A stretch of DNA of 64,000 nt from Brevipalpus yothersi (lineage: Eukaryota; Arthropoda; Arachnida; Trombidiformes; Tenuipalpidae), in the NCBI GenBank assembly GCA_003956705.1, contig QZCP01000145.1:1-64000 (forward strand), read 5' to 3'. Position 1 is the first letter of the stretch, and the number at the start of each line of letters is the position of its first letter. Below are positions 23,797-38,296 of this stretch, one piece after another. Both the position numbers and the translations under genes were made by a program. The notes under the pieces were generated by a model. That model was given only the letters and a program-made list of their open reading frames with translations, was not told the origin of the DNA and made no database searches.

Positions 23797-26700
23797 ATGG
23801 ATTCAGCGGAAAGCTCTAGTAGTGCAACCGTTGACGATGGATGCGAAGAATGCTTCCTCATTAAACCTTTGCCATCCGATTATCCCGTTGATAAGCCATT
23901 GAAAGGGCTGTTGAAGCCAAGCCAAAGTTCTGATATTTCCGTTAATGGTCCAGTTAAAAGTAAAAAACGCGTTAAGTTTGCCGACACCATGATGGTCTTT
24001 TGTGATGATTGGCCTGAAGAAATGATGCCCCAATTGATTGCTCTTGAGCCTCATGGAGCAAATAATTTCAATTTAGTTGAAATAGTTGCATCTGGTTTTA
24101 TGTTCGATCCTCCGGTGGAATATCAAGATTTACAATTTGATCCACCACCGGATTATCAGGACTGTATAAGTAATAACAAATCTTCTCTAGTGTTTGACAA
24201 AGATCAGTCTATCACCTTTATTGATAATGAAGGTTTTCCGTATGAAGCTCAGTTTAATAGTGATTTTAATCAACTTGATCCATCTCTCCAGTGGGAAAAT
24301 ATTCTCAATGAACGTGAGCTACAAGAGGAAGATATTATTGGAGTCTTGAAGGAAGATGAAATCCTTCAAGCTATTGGATCTCAAACAGCTGACATCGACA
24401 CAGTCTTTCACCCTCCCGATACCGATGAAGATTCTCTGGATGAAGGAGATTTTCCGGTTCATTACCAAACAAATGATCTATCTCGTGAAGATATCTCCAG
24501 TGATTATAATAATCATCAACGATCTCATCAGCAACCACACAGTGTGAATTGTAAAAATATTCATCTTGGAGAAAATGAAATGATGAAAAATACATCAGAA
24601 TCTTCTGATAAATGCAATCAATCAACAGAGACCTCCGAAACATTATCTGAATTGGATGATCCATCCTCTGATCTCGCCAGTGATTCCAGTTTCACATCTC
24701 AAGATACCATAATATTGACAACCTCCATGAACAATGGTGGTGTCAATAGTAATTCCAAAAATTTGGACAACAAAGATTCAATTGATTCGCCACAAAAGAA
24801 AGCGATATTTATCGAAAGTAGTCACAATGGTCATCGTGAAGAGTATCAGCAAATTGATGTTAATCTCGATTATGAGCCTAAAGTTTGTAAACCGGTGCTC
24901 GAGATCATCAATGATGATGACGATGATGAAGATATGGAAAATTTAGGCCATGAAGAGGAAAGTCATACTCTGAGAGTGCAAAATAAATCCAGTTCACAGA
25001 GTCATCATGCATCAAAAACCAGTGAGATGGGATCTTGTGTAAATGTTTCATCTTCTTCTTCTTCTTCTATTCCTACTTCATCCCCTAACTGTCAATCGAG
25101 AAGCTCTCCGATAGGATTAGATCAGAAACACATCAAAACCAATGGACATGTTACCAGAGATACGTCTTCTGGCAGTTCGACATGCTCTACACAATCTTCC
25201 AATTCGTCTTCCTCCTCTTCATCCGAAATGGATCGAGGACGAAAAGCTATCATACCGAATGAACAATCTGTAACTAATTTAACCGATCACAAATCAAATT
25301 CCTCTTCTGGTCTGTCAAGTGGTATCAGCTCAATTCGTAGTGAAAGTGTTATACCACCACTGATACAACATCAACAAAATTCTATTACCGGTCGTCTTGA
25401 TTGCCTCCAGGCACAAAGTGATGTATCTGCCTCATCATGCTCACCTCAGCTATCATCACCTTCAGCCGAATCGGTATCATCTTCCTCATTACCATCTCTG
25501 TCTAGCGGATCAAATGATCGGACAAGTAGCAGTGGAATAAGTTCCAACATTGATTCATCAGCCACCTTATCATCGTCATCATCAAACATGAATATTTCGG
25601 TATCAGCAATTCGTAAAGCTTTTGAATCACAGCAAAAGGATCATGAACCGGTTTATGAAAACACCCAAGCATCTGATTCGGTACGGGTCACCGAAATACG
25701 GAACAAAACAAAATGTTCCTCCCAAGGTAAGATGATGATAAAGAAGAAGAAAAAAAGAAATCAATTGACTGTAGCATAAGACAGTTTTCACTTTCAAAAT
25801 CACTATCCGTTTCACCATCTCTCTTACTCTCTCTTTTTCTCTCACTTTTTTTAACCCATCCTCCTCCACCTCAGCGGTTTTCTGTCATTTTCCCTTATAT
25901 TCATTGAACTCAATCGATCGTGTGTACTGTTTGACTCCATTCATGTGGAAAAAAATTCTTGCACACACAGATTTATGAGTGACTTTTTCTGTACTCTTTT
26001 TCTATCTCTGTCTCTCTCTCTCTCTCTCTTCCATTCTTTCTCAATACTTTTTCGCCCTCCTTCAGTTTATTTCTCTTACTTTCTCTCGGTTATATCTTGG
26101 GGGAAGAGAGAGAGAGAGAAGTCAGTTCAGACTGATTGTGTGATCAGCTTTCATCCTTTTGGATCGATTCTCACAGTATCGAGCAATTCATCCTAGGCGA
26201 ATAAAGTTTAGCTCTGATTTCTGGTCGCTCATGCTTCAAGATGAGAGAGTGATAGAACTCAATGAAAGGATCACTGATTCAAGTACCATATGTGTGCAAG
26301 TGTGTAAATGTGTGTGCTCAGATAGTTTTGTCTTTGTGTGAGTGTGTGTATGGACTTGTGAAGTAGAATATTAGCAGTATTTCTCTGAACGGTTCAATTT
26401 GTCCCCCTTTCTATTGAGTCGGATAGTGTTTTTAAGGCGAAAAAACAGTTCATTTATGAATCATAAACTGAACAGTGGAAACTTCAAAATTGATTTTTGT
26501 AAATAACGTTGAATGGGGATAGTTTGGTGGTTTGGTTCAATTTTGCCACCCCTAATAACACCCAAAAACGATTGAAGTCATTTTGATAGGAGAATATCCC
26601 ACAATAATGGATGTATACTTAGGGACATCGCCCATTGAACTCTTGATAAAGACAGGAGAAAATCATTTACCACGAAATATTTGGAAAATATTCAATCGAA

Positions 26701-27250
26701 TATACACACATCTATGTACTTTTCCATCTCTCAGGTTGCCTGTAAACAAGATGACAAGCTCATCAAAACTATTTGCTGAGAGATACACATGTATCCCTTT
26801 CAATACTATTTTTAATGGTTAAGTCTAATCTCTTCTGAGTGCTCCTCAGGAGTGGAAATCCTTATTAGATCATAATGTTCTGGGTTCTGGTTCAGGTGGA
26901 GGTGATTCACCGTGTTCTTGGAAGTTTCATTTCACCTCATGCAGAACATCTTCATATTATCAAAAATTATTACACTAAATTCGTAGAAAGCATTAATCAC
27001 CGCTTCCCCCTGAATGTATTCTTCTCGTTACCTTTATATAACAAACTGCTATTCAGTCTAGAAAATCGGTCTCCACCCTGTGCCATTTATGATTGAATTT
27101 CCGTTTGAAAACCATCCATTTTATCGAATTGTGAGTTTAGTGCCCAGAATCACAATCAGTAAAGATATTATGGCTCATAAATATTGAGCAGAACTTACAT
27201 TTGTAAACTGAATCAGATCAAATTCTTGCTTTGGTTTTGCTCAAAGAAGT

Positions 27251-27300
<50 letters not shown>

Positions 27301-30300
27301 GCACATATGAAATCGATCCTGGTTCCAACTTCGAAATGTAGGCTCTTGGAAATGTTGCAAGAGTGAATGATCTGAATCTAGTTAGAGCTCAGAATTGTTG
27401 GCATTTCCCTTACTACTACTTATCCCCCAGCAGATACAACCAAAAGTCAAAATTCTCACTTGAACAAGGCGAAAAAAAACTTTCATGATTGTTATTTCAA
27501 CTTGAAAGCTACTTTGAAGTGCATCCCAGTTAATTAGACTAATTATTCTCATTTTTTTTGTTCTTGTTTTTTTTCGGTGAAATTCTTTTTTTTCTATCCT
27601 CCTTTAAGCATGAACTCATTTCATGTTGATGTAATTCCTCTATCTCTTCCGAGTCTATCCTGAATTTGGACCTCCAAAAGATAAGCCCTAAAAGTACTGA
27701 ATATTTCACAATACTTCAATCGCACTCAAAATGATAAGCCCCATTTTATCTGGTTCTTTTTTCTCAGATCGATCATAAGCCTTCGGAGTTCAAACCTCTT
27801 TGGGCTTGAATTTGAGGACTATCTCTCTCACACAAACACATACACTTACATAATCACTCTTGATATCACTATCTGACCAGAATTGCGTGAGATTCGACAT
27901 GAAGGCGGAATCTCAGCATTCAATTCAGATTGTAAATTGCCAGTTAGGGCTTGATTCCTTTCTCAAATGTATTTTTAATTCAAACTGATACTTTTTCGTG
28001 ACCTCTCTCTTTCTTAATCGAGATGAAAAACTCAAAATATGAATATGAACTACTCGGCAAAATTTATCCTTTCTTCAAGTCATGTCATGTCATCACAGCA
28101 ATCTTGCATAATCGAAAGTTTTCATCAGATACTTTTTCACTAGCTTCATTTTCCTGAGCTCAACTTCTATGACTACATTTCTACTTAATTCCGTTTCTTT
28201 AACCAAGTTTTTAGGCAATTGCTCCAAAAAAACTGGATCAATAAGATCAAATCTAGGGTGTAGTTGACAGTAGTGAGAGTATCGTTAGGAATCAAATCTT
28301 CCACTATCAATTGATGATAACATGAGAATTTTTTGCTGTATTGGAAACGAATAAGATGAACCATTGAATTAGAGGTAACAAATTTTCTTCTACTTTCTTT
28401 AATTCAGCTTTTTTTTCCTCTTTCAAATATCGATTTTAGTTCTCTCTTTCTCCAAAAATTCTCCAGCGTATAAGTACGTGTGTGTATGTGTAAGGAGAAA
28501 AGCAGCATGAATGATAGAGAAAGGTGATCGAATTACTTTCAGCCTATCCTATCACCGGAAAACCTCAAAAATATCTTTCCTGTCTCCCACCCATCCAAGC
28601 GGAACATGGAGCAATAGGATGCTGAGTATTGTATCATTTTTACTTGCCATGCAGATTGAATAAATTGACTAATGAAATTGAACGGTTTCATTTGCTCTTC
28701 TTATTTTCGATTCTATTTTGCTCCTCATCGAGATTACTCAATTCTCTTCTTTTCCCACAATCTTTTCATCCATCACACACACATACTCTTCTTATTCTGC
28801 TTTCTCTTTCTATATACTTCTAAAAATAATCTTCACATTCATGATGATTGGGTATTCATGTACACCATTTGACCAGACATTTACTGTCCAACTCATTTTT
28901 CTATCGCAATCATTTTGGTCTGCCACATGATCTTGAGAAAGAGATAGAGAAAGAAAGATTGATCTTGCGGAGAAATGAGCTCAATTCAGTATTTTCTCTC
29001 TTCTGAAATATCTCTTACAAATTCTCTCTCTCCATCTCTATCACCACTTTCGTAGTGACCCCAATGTTCTTTTCTCTTCTCTTCTCTTCCTTCCACCATC
29101 TGATTGGTTACTTCATGAAAACTATCAGTCGAAACAGATAGATTCAGATCATTTTATGAATACTCAATCGCGCTGCGGTGACTCGATGACCAGCCTCATG
29201 AACAATCACTTCGACTTTGTTCTTTCTTTTCTTACATTTGATTGCCACAGCATGAGATACATTCACATTATTGCAGCTGACTCTTCTTTTTTTATTCATT
29301 TTATCAACATCCAGGTTAATGAGTGCATGAATCTCATCGAGTTATCCACTATCTTCAACATCTCACTTGAATTGCTACTTTAAAACACACTTTAGGTAGT
29401 CATGATGTTTTGATCATGCAAAAAGATTATGATAAAAAGATCTGATTTAAAACTTCTTAGTTATGATTTAGGAACAATTTACCGATTTGAATCATGACTT
29501 CCTATGACAGATCAGTTGGCGTTGATCCCATTGGCATACCAGCAAGCATGTGACCTACCTTGTTTATGTGTGTGTGTGAACCATTATTATCATCACTAAA
29601 TAATGTGTATATATATGAGAGTGTGCTGATTTGCTTTTTCATCATCACAATCATCATCCCAATCCCTATCCATCCATCCTCATATCTTTATACCACTTGA
29701 TTCTTTTCCGCAAATCCATTCCTCATCTTTCTTGACCACTCTTCCCTCAACAGAACAAAATATATATACAGCTTCTCTCTCTCTCTTTCTTTCTCTCTCT
29801 CTTTCGTACTCGTCAATGATTGACCCACTCAATCTAATTTTCAACAATAAGTCGGGATTTATCTCTCTCTCTCCACCTTTAGGTAGTGATCATTTTTTTA
29901 GCTCTGCTGCTCTCTGATTGAAGTTTGTAGGGATTCCTCCTTGGTTGCCCCAAACAATAGGGCTCCACCAGCAATCTATATTCTCGCTGGGCATTCCAGT
30001 CATAAATAACGATTTCCTCTCTCTCCTGCCTCTCTTTCCTACCAATCACACACACAAATCGTGTACACTGGAGGAGTGTATGCGTATTCTCACACGACTG
30101 GTTAATATTTACAAGTGCTATTGAACCTTTGGGTTGACCGGTATTCTCCATAGAGATGGCTTCTTTACTTCCCTCCATCACTCTCTTTTACTCTCTTTCA
30201 CTCTCCTTTCCTCTTCTCCTCCCTCTGATCGATGGTGTGTGGTAGATGATGATAATTCTAAAGAATGATTGAATATGAGAGAACTGATTTGGGAGAGAAC

Positions 30301-32060
30301 ATTGAATATCTTCATCATTTCTTATGACAGTATCACTTCCTTGTGGCATTCATTGTGAATGTCCTCGTTCAAAAGTGTACATCAATCAATCCGACCGCAT
30401 CCTTGCAAATGCACCACGAAAAATGACTATTGTTACAAATTTTTGGAACTGTTTTATGGCTCCAAATGTCATGAATTTTATTTACTGCACCTCAAAAATT
30501 TTACTCTATGCGTATGATACACTCAATTCTATGACAAAGGGCTAATGTTACTTTTATTGTCACCCAAACGCTACGCTAGCTTTTATTTGTCGCATGTCCC
30601 TTTACTATCATAAAACTTTCTCTCTCTCTCTCTCTCTCTTTCTTGCTCTCTTGTCAGCTTGAGAAACTTTCTTATGCAATTATGAATTATCTCTGGTTTG
30701 ATAATTATTCATTTTCTTCAACATTTTTCTTTTTTGTCTCATTTTAAACGCTCTTCCAGGTAATAAGAGACCCAAGTCGTTTCCATTCACGATAGGAAAA
30801 AGTAGTAGTAGCAGTTCTGGCGGTGAAAATGAATCTAAAGCAACAAATATCATCAAAGAGGCAACTAATGTGATGACCGGAAAATTGAAATGGCTAAGCT
30901 TGAGCGATGATAAAAATATCAAGCATACCGGTGATAAAAATAGTAACAATAACAAATCGACAGCTTCATCGTCTACTTCTGCAAATAATTTATCAACTAA
31001 TACAACAACAAAAGAATCAAATGAAAATGTGGCCAACACTAATACCAATAGTGGAAATTGTATTGGCGGTAAAATATGGCCAAAAGAAGATCTAATCATC
31101 GAATATACCTCAGAGCCAAGACGTAAAGGTAAGTCAAGTTCATTGCTTCATTTTAGACATGAACCACACCATGTACATGGCATATGTACGTGTCTTCCAC
31201 TTGAACTTTAACGGCTAGCTTTGCTCAATCTGGTTGAAATTGGTCTCCATGCGGAGGCGTAAAGGCGGTCCACACTCAGCTCTACTTCTCTCCATCTTCT
31301 TCTTTTCTCCTCTTCTCCATCTTCTTCATATTGGGAAACTTGCTTCAGTCAAGTTCACTCATTTTATCTTAAGCTGCTAACATAATCCGCCCTCTCATCA
31401 TCTTATTTTTTTTTCTCTCCTCTCTACACATTGCCCTTGTCCTTAACCCTCTTGATGTCACCTGTCGAAATTTTTTTCTAGACTAACTCTTTAATTCAAC
31501 ATTTCAAATCTCTTTATCTGCAAACTTGGTAGATATTCATCGAACTACTGTTTTCTGTGTGAATATGTATCGATCGATCCTCTTGTCATCACCATATAAG
31601 TCGAATAGGCTCTCTAGTATTGTATACTTTCCATTTTTATCTTCTCGGGCAAAGTTTCCTTGCATCTCTTGTATCTTTCATTCATCCACTCTACGTGGTC
31701 AAAATTTTATCTTCTTCTAGCAATGCTTCTTGAATGGGGGAGATAAACTTCAATGTTTGGTTTTGGCATTCCTAATTCTTTCAATTCTCTTTCCTTTTCT
31801 TTCCACTCTTTTTTACTAAATATATATTTGTGAAGAGGCTGCAATATTTGTGGTAAAGAATAGTAGTAGACAACAAAAAGAAGTCAAACAAATGATCCGA
31901 TAATTTGATGCTTTTCTCATTTCACTATTTTTTAACTCTTTACCTTTTCATCTTTCTTTTCCTTTCTCACACACAACGATTCATTCTCATTATGATGGCG
32001 AAATGGTCCACAAAAATAGATGAAGGTTGTCTTTTCAATCTTGAATCTGAAGTATACACA

Positions 32061-32120
<60 letters not shown>

Positions 32121-35100
32121 TCTCTTTCTCTTTCTCTTTCTTCCTTTTCAGTGAAAAAGAGCTCACCATCCATTCAGTAAACTATCCATTCTCAAACGAG
32201 GACATAAGCAAGAGCTGTTGGAGAGTCAGGCCAACAGTTGTATCGAACAATGATCTGCCCTGTATGAACATTGTCAGATAAAGAATAGAAGTGTATTTAC
32301 TAAACGATATCGATAGGCATCGTTACATCACCTGAAAGAAGAGGAGTTGGAAGAGGAGAGGCAAAAATTAATTTTTTTTTCTACTTCAACTCTTCTCTTG
32401 TGCTCTCCCTTCTTCATTTCCTCTCTATCCACATGTTCCGCTTTCAGTTACTTTCGATCAAATCAATAATTTTGTTAGAAATCAGCTATCATTCCATATC
32501 AAGTTCTTTATACCTATTTCTATTCCCTTTTGACCATGAAGGTCAATAGTGGTTATATTCAGAGTGGAGCTTAGAAGATATGTTTCCAGATGAGAGAAAT
32601 CATTGATTCCTTCCAATTAGAATGGATTTATCATGCATCAATAGTTCACAACATCCATCGTTTCTGGCTGATATTCTCCTCATGCGCTCAAAATTTTTCT
32701 CTCTCTTTCTCTTAAGAATCACGAGACCTCATCTTGAGTACAATTTCCTCATTCTTCTCTCTTCCTTCATGCGATTGTATTACTGATTTCCTTCCTTAGA
32801 ACTTTGGCCACTAGAAGATGGATGCTACTTTCCACCCCATAAGATGATGAGAGAGAATTGAAATTGAAGAATACATTCCATTATCTCTACTTATACTCTA
32901 GATTGAAAAACGATACTAATTCCGGAAATCGAGGAAATGTATTCTCTCTGAGTTCAATTTTCTCTTTCATATGAAAATTTCCCATGAATGATCGTGCAAT
33001 ATTGTTTCCCTGCTTAGCTTGATTTTATTCGGTAAATTTTCACTCTATTAGTGTGAAATTCATATTTTTCTGACTTATTAGCATTCCCTACTTCTTTTTC
33101 CTCTCTCTTTGACTGATGAGGTTTTCCCCTGAGCTTAGGTAAATTAGGTGTCAAACTTGTGTCATTCTGATTCATCAACTTTGATTCAAATGACTTCATC
33201 TGATTTTGTATGCATATATATGTACACTTTTTGTTTCACTGATGCAAGAAAAAAAGCATCCAATCTTGCAACTCATTTTCCCTGCTTCTCTCTGAACAAA
33301 TATCCTCTGGTCGTTTGCTTTCGCTTCTTGTTCAATTCAAATCTTGAATTTCAAACCATTCTGAAAGTTCCATGCACGTACATTTACCTCGTTGATGATT
33401 ATCGTATTGCCAAGATATGGTGTGTGCGTGAAAGAGTGCAAGAATTTTTTGAATATCAGGTCTGAATAAACTGAAATATTCGATAATATGGATCAGGAAG
33501 CTAGCATCAGACAGAATATACATAAGAGACAGTGAATAATCATCATCAGATTCCAGACTCAGATGCTTGTTTCATGTTCCCACTGAATCAAGCCACTCTC
33601 TTTCCCATGAACTGGAGGTTTAGAAAAGCTACCACCACGATCAAGTGAAAACTTTACCTCTCTCTCACTCTATCCTCTGAAGTTTTTAATGCTCCACTGT
33701 GAAATTCTCAGCTCAAATCTTTTCACTGAGAAAGTCATGCTCGCTCTACCTGAATCAATCTGTTCTCTCTCTTTACTACCTTAGTTTTGGTGGGAAATGT
33801 TGGGACCCCTCTCTTTCATAACTATCTTTTTCTCAAATCCATTCTCAACCTGTTTTATCTAACAATCCATTCACTCGATTCGGTTCTCAGCTCAATCCCA
33901 TAAGCATCACACACAAAAATTTTGACTATGGATTTTCTCTCTTCGCTCTTCTTCTCTTTTTCTTTTCTTCTTTCTTTCTCTCTTTCCTTCTCTCTTTCTT
34001 TCTTTCTTTCCTTCTTTCTTTCCTTCTTTCTTTCCTTCTTTCTTTCCTTCTTTCTTTTCTTCTTCATGTTGTTTCGCTAAACATTCAGCTTGTCAAGTGT
34101 TTCTTTACTTTTTCTTTTCACCTTATTCACATTGTGCTCTCTCTCTCTTTAACTGAATTTTTCTTCTTCACTCCTGCTGTAATGTTTGCCCACATACTCT
34201 AGTCCCACTAATCCAAAAAAATTTTGCCTCACTTGTTACGATGAACTCCATGGTGTGTACTAGGCACTGGATGATCTGTCCTTGTCTGTACAATGAAAGT
34301 AGTTGCCACTCGAAGCTTACTCACGCTTCCATGTTCGTGATTTACTTGTATTCTTCTCTTCTAATGTGTGTGTGTCTGGCATTCGAGGTTATTCTGCTCT
34401 CTTCCCTATCAATGTAATCACACATTTCTTCCTTGATTCTTTCCTTATTCCACCTCCATCTTACACTGATGATCCTGGAGAACTTTTAATTCTGTTGATG
34501 GGTAGGCTTAGTTAAGGATTTACCTAGCATACTGATTATTTTTTTTCCTATCTCTCTTCTCTCCTCTTGTCCCTCCACAATGGTTCTAATGTTTACCGTA
34601 GAAATTCAATTTGCCATCATATCCGTTACTTAACTCTTAGCCAAATTCCATCTTTCCACACACACTGCACAGTCAAATTGATTACCTTTATTCAGATTTT
34701 TCATCATATTCAACAACCCAGGCTGTTGAAAACTTCTACTTACTGTTGAACGAACGGAAATCAATCAAAAGTTCCTCAAAGTATAATTTTTCCTTCCATA
34801 ACTGTACAACGGAGAGGGAGAGAGAAAGAGAGAAAGTTTCTCTTTCATTTCCGCTAGAGAATGAAATAATGCAAAATGAACCGTCATGATGATCATTCTT
34901 TCTTGGTGATTGAGATCCCCTTTATCAATCAGGTATCACAATTGAATTGAAAATCGTTTTCACGATGGGCTTCCTCAAATCAGGTAGCTTCCACACCACC
35001 GAGAGTACGTGGGCATTGGGCGAATAAACCTGTCCCGATGAACAATCCTAAAATTCAGCAAATACAATAAACCAAAAATATATTTGTACATCCCAGCCAT

Positions 35101-35269
35101 ACCCATCTCACAATGATGTGATCAAACTCTCAACGGCATTCACCCTTACTTGCTTCAGGTCATTGATAGAAGATGTCTACCCCTGTGAGCTCAATAATCA
35201 GATCTAAAAATTCTTGCTTCACCTTCTCGCCATGCTGCTCTGATTTACTCTTCATACAAGACGATGCAT

Positions 35270-35318
<49 letters not shown>

Positions 35319-38296
35319 TTATATCTAACTTAGCCTTATCAAAATCATTTCCTAGCACTTTGAACCTCAAACATACAAGTATACAGTGATTTATTGGAGG
35401 TAGTTTATGAATTATTTCGAATATTTTCTCTCTTGCACACATAGGAAGAGAAACCTGTTTGAAATGAGACTAGTAATATTCGAATAATTTTGTATGTGTA
35501 TGTGACTAGCCTCATGATAAGAAGAAGAAAAATACTACACAACCAGATTGAGCACATATATATATTAATACCGTGAGCCATATTGCAAAAATTGATTGCT
35601 CTTTCCTTCAATCTTCTCATATTTCGAATATTATCAACTTCTTATCACATTCTCTCTCTTTCTCTCTTCTCTTTCACAGACAAAACTAATTCTCACTCAC
35701 CGACCCCACTCCAACACCTACAGCCCCCAGGGCCACCTCCTCCTTCTTCTTCTCCTTCATCTGGCTCCTCAGCTTCCTCATCTTCTCATATATCCCAGAC
35801 TTCATCATCATCATCTCCATCTCCTTCTTTGCCCTCAACCATACACCAACATGATATTCATAATCAGCTTGCAGCATCACAGCATCAAACTCAACAGCAG
35901 CAGCAAGCTCATTTCTTTCATCCATCAGCACAAATACCACAATCTCATTCGTCACAAATTCCCGCTTATCATGGAACGGTAGCAGGTCCACTGCCACAGG
36001 GCTATATTCCAGCTCAAATTGTGGCCAAACAGCAACTCATTCAGCTAGCAAGCCAAAAGCAGCAGCAATACATGACTACTGGTAGCTATCCAGTGACTGG
36101 TAACTGTAGGAGTATTTCTCCCCAAATAATTGGTCAGTATTACACCTCATCAGCGGGGCCTAAACAGCAGATCGTTTATGTAGCCTCCAACATCCACCCG
36201 CATTCACAGAATCTCACTACTCAACAACAGCAACAACAGCAGCAACTGAGATGCAGTAATCTTCATCCGTCAACTACGTCAAGTTCAGAGGCTGGAAAAG
36301 AGCAACAAATAATGGGACATAATCACACGGTAGGAGGACATGTTATATCAACCGGTCCTGTCGAAAACATGCCCCATGGTGTGCCAAAAGACCACTCACT
36401 TGCCCCAACTGGACAACTACCTTCACATTCTCAGCAGTCTCAGCAACAGCAAATGACAATAATAGCATGTCCGTGCTCAAGGGCCATTCTGTCATCCTCT
36501 CCCATTCCTTCGTCCAATCCACCACCTTACTTAGCAGCAGCTACCGCATCAGGAACTAAGATATATGCGCAGCCACTTCAGCCTGCTACTATTGTTTCCA
36601 AAGAATCTCATTTTCCTGACGCTAGTGAAATAAGGCGTCGAGATGGCCTGAACGCATATCCTCACGTAGGTGATAAGCCTATAAAATCGGTCTCTCAACC
36701 TGTCACCTCAGTTCCTAAATCAACTCCTCAAAACGAGTCTCCCCAACAGCCCCCATCGTCTGCCTCCTCCTCATCTCTATCATCTTCATCAGCTTCAAAT
36801 GCATCAAGTAATGGGTCGTCCAGCAGTGCTGGCAGTAGTCAAGAAAACGAGTCCAAAGATGAATTATCACAATTCGTTGAGAATGACATCCAACGAATTG
36901 AGAGGATCAAGCGTAGATATTCTCTTAGCGATGAGGGCGATGATCCGACTTTCGGATTCGGGCATCGTCCCTCTGTTCGTGGAATTAAACCTCGATATGG
37001 TACCACTAATGAGATCATACGGCATATGCAGCTTCAATTGAGGCCTGGAATGCAGTCACAAACAGCACCACAACCTGGAGCTCCTCAAAACACTCCAAGA
37101 CAAGCAATTGTTATGAGCACTCAAGCTATGTAAGTGTTTTGTTGAGATAGCCTCAAAAAATTTTGTTTCTCTCTCAAGTTTACTCACAATTGAAAGAGGC
37201 CAATCTAGTGAAGTTATCGTTGAAATTCAACGACTTCACTTCCTTTGAAATGTTGATATATTGTTTTCAAATTTCAAGCACAATACCTTCTTAATGACAC
37301 TTTGCTCATTTTTTTTCCTTTTATTTTAGAACCACACATCAACCACCCTTGACCGCTGCTGCTGCTCAACAACTTTATCAGCAACATGCTATGGCCACTC
37401 ATCTCATACCTGCGAACACTTCAGGAACTTTACCTGCTCAAACCTCTGTTCGACATGTTTATCTAGTTCCTCAAGGGCAAGGTCCTCGATATACGGCGAG
37501 AACTGCTCAAGTGACGAGCTCAACACCTCGACTTCAACAAATATCTGGTCATTTTCAAGGGGGTCACATGACTATGCCAAATCCTGCCAGAGTGCGTATC
37601 ATAAGTGGTACACCAGGCAGAGCTTTAAGGCCTGATCAAACAGGAGGAGTTGCTGATGGTACCATGACTCTGGGACGACCTGCATCTTCTCTGGGACATA
37701 TTCTCATCCAAAGAAGTACACCTGAGGAGATGCAGCAAGCCGCGGCTCGATTGCGTGGTGAACCATGTCGTCATTGTGTAATGAATCCCACTTACATGGC
37801 ACGGCCTGTTTTAGTCACCTCCGGATCGATGGGGCTTGTGCCTGGCCAAGCTGCTGGAGATGGAAAAAATATTTGCATGCTACAGCACAAAACCATTTCA
37901 ATGCCAAATGTATCTCTCATCAAGTCAGTATCATCCACTCTATCATCATCATCATCGTCATCTTCTTCATCATCCCAAACTTTGACGATCGCTACTGGAA
38001 AAGACGTCAAAGATGAGAGAGGACTTCCGGAAGGAGCCAGCTCTTCTCCAACCCATGTGGCTGATGGGCCATTCTTTGAAAACAAGGACAAACCATTGAC
38101 AAACGGAAGCACCGGCACAGATTCACCTCCTATCGCAAACAAAGAGTCAAATAATAACAATCCGGATCTAGTCAAAGATGCAACTTCCTCTGCTTTAAAA
38201 GCCCAGAGAGCGACGCAAAGCGTCCAAAAAAGTGAGGACAAAACGTCAGCAGCTGCAAAAAAGCAGGGTGTGATCTACTATTCTATGAATGTCTGA
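23797..38296 (+). CDS. Large low-complexity protein with RVKF motif (1571 aa)
   Basis: Four coding exons (23797-25726, 30760-31128, 35680-37129, 37330-38296) are linked by GT-AG introns whose phases (1, 1, 2) fit exactly, giving one 1571-residue frame from pieces up to 10 kb apart. Not recognised as a named family. The N-terminus has an ordered block with K-K-R-V-K-F-A-D-T (RVKF 58-61, a protein phosphatase 1 docking type), then M-M-V-F-C-D-D-W-P-E-E. Next comes a duplicated F-D-P-P motif with PPDY (117-120, a WW-domain ligand type). Long Ser-, Asn- and Gln-rich stretches follow. Exon 3 ends with a basic/acidic block (I-Q-R-I-E-R-I-K-R-R-Y-S-L-S-D-E-G-D-D). Exon 4 has a C-x2-C motif and ends Y-Y-S-M-N-V. 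Likely a PP1-associated scaffold or regulator; function is inference. More exons in the long introns are possible. Confidence 0.8.
25727..30759 (+). other. Intron 1 of the large RVKF gene (5.0 kb)
   Basis: Donor AAG/GTAAGA at 25726-25727; acceptor TTCCAG at 30759. Pyrimidine-rich on the plus strand throughout, with a CT microsatellite at 27253-27299. No exon with recognisable coding sequence seen. Confidence 0.75.
27253..27299. repeat. (TC)n microsatellite in the large intron
   Basis: About 23 TC units inside intron 1 of the large RVKF gene. Confidence 0.97.
32065..32150. repeat. (TC)n then (TTTCTC)n compound repeat
   Basis: About 24 TC units continue into a hexamer-like CTTTCT repeat, an all-pyrimidine strand of more than 80 bases. 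Confidence 0.95.
33955..34070. repeat. (CTTT)n-type pyrimidine repeat
   Basis: Imperfect TTTC/CTTTCTTTC repeat more than 100 bp long, without a purine for most of its length on the plus strand. Confidence 0.93.
35272..35315. repeat. (TC)n microsatellite
   Basis: About 22 TC units, 360 bp before the acceptor of exon 3 of the large gene. Confidence 0.97.

Larger units (their letters stand above)
31129..35679 (+). other. Intron 2 of the large RVKF gene (4.6 kb)
   Basis: Donor AAAG/GTAAGT at 31128-31129; acceptor TTTCACAG at 35679. Rich in CT tracts (32065-32150, 33955-34070, 35272-35315). Open frames inside it lack homology and splice logic. Confidence 0.75.

Noticed and set aside
29156..30545. 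Several 60-100 residue frames in intron 1 of the large gene
   Set aside because: None has phase-compatible splice sites or recognisable sequence; treated as intronic noise.
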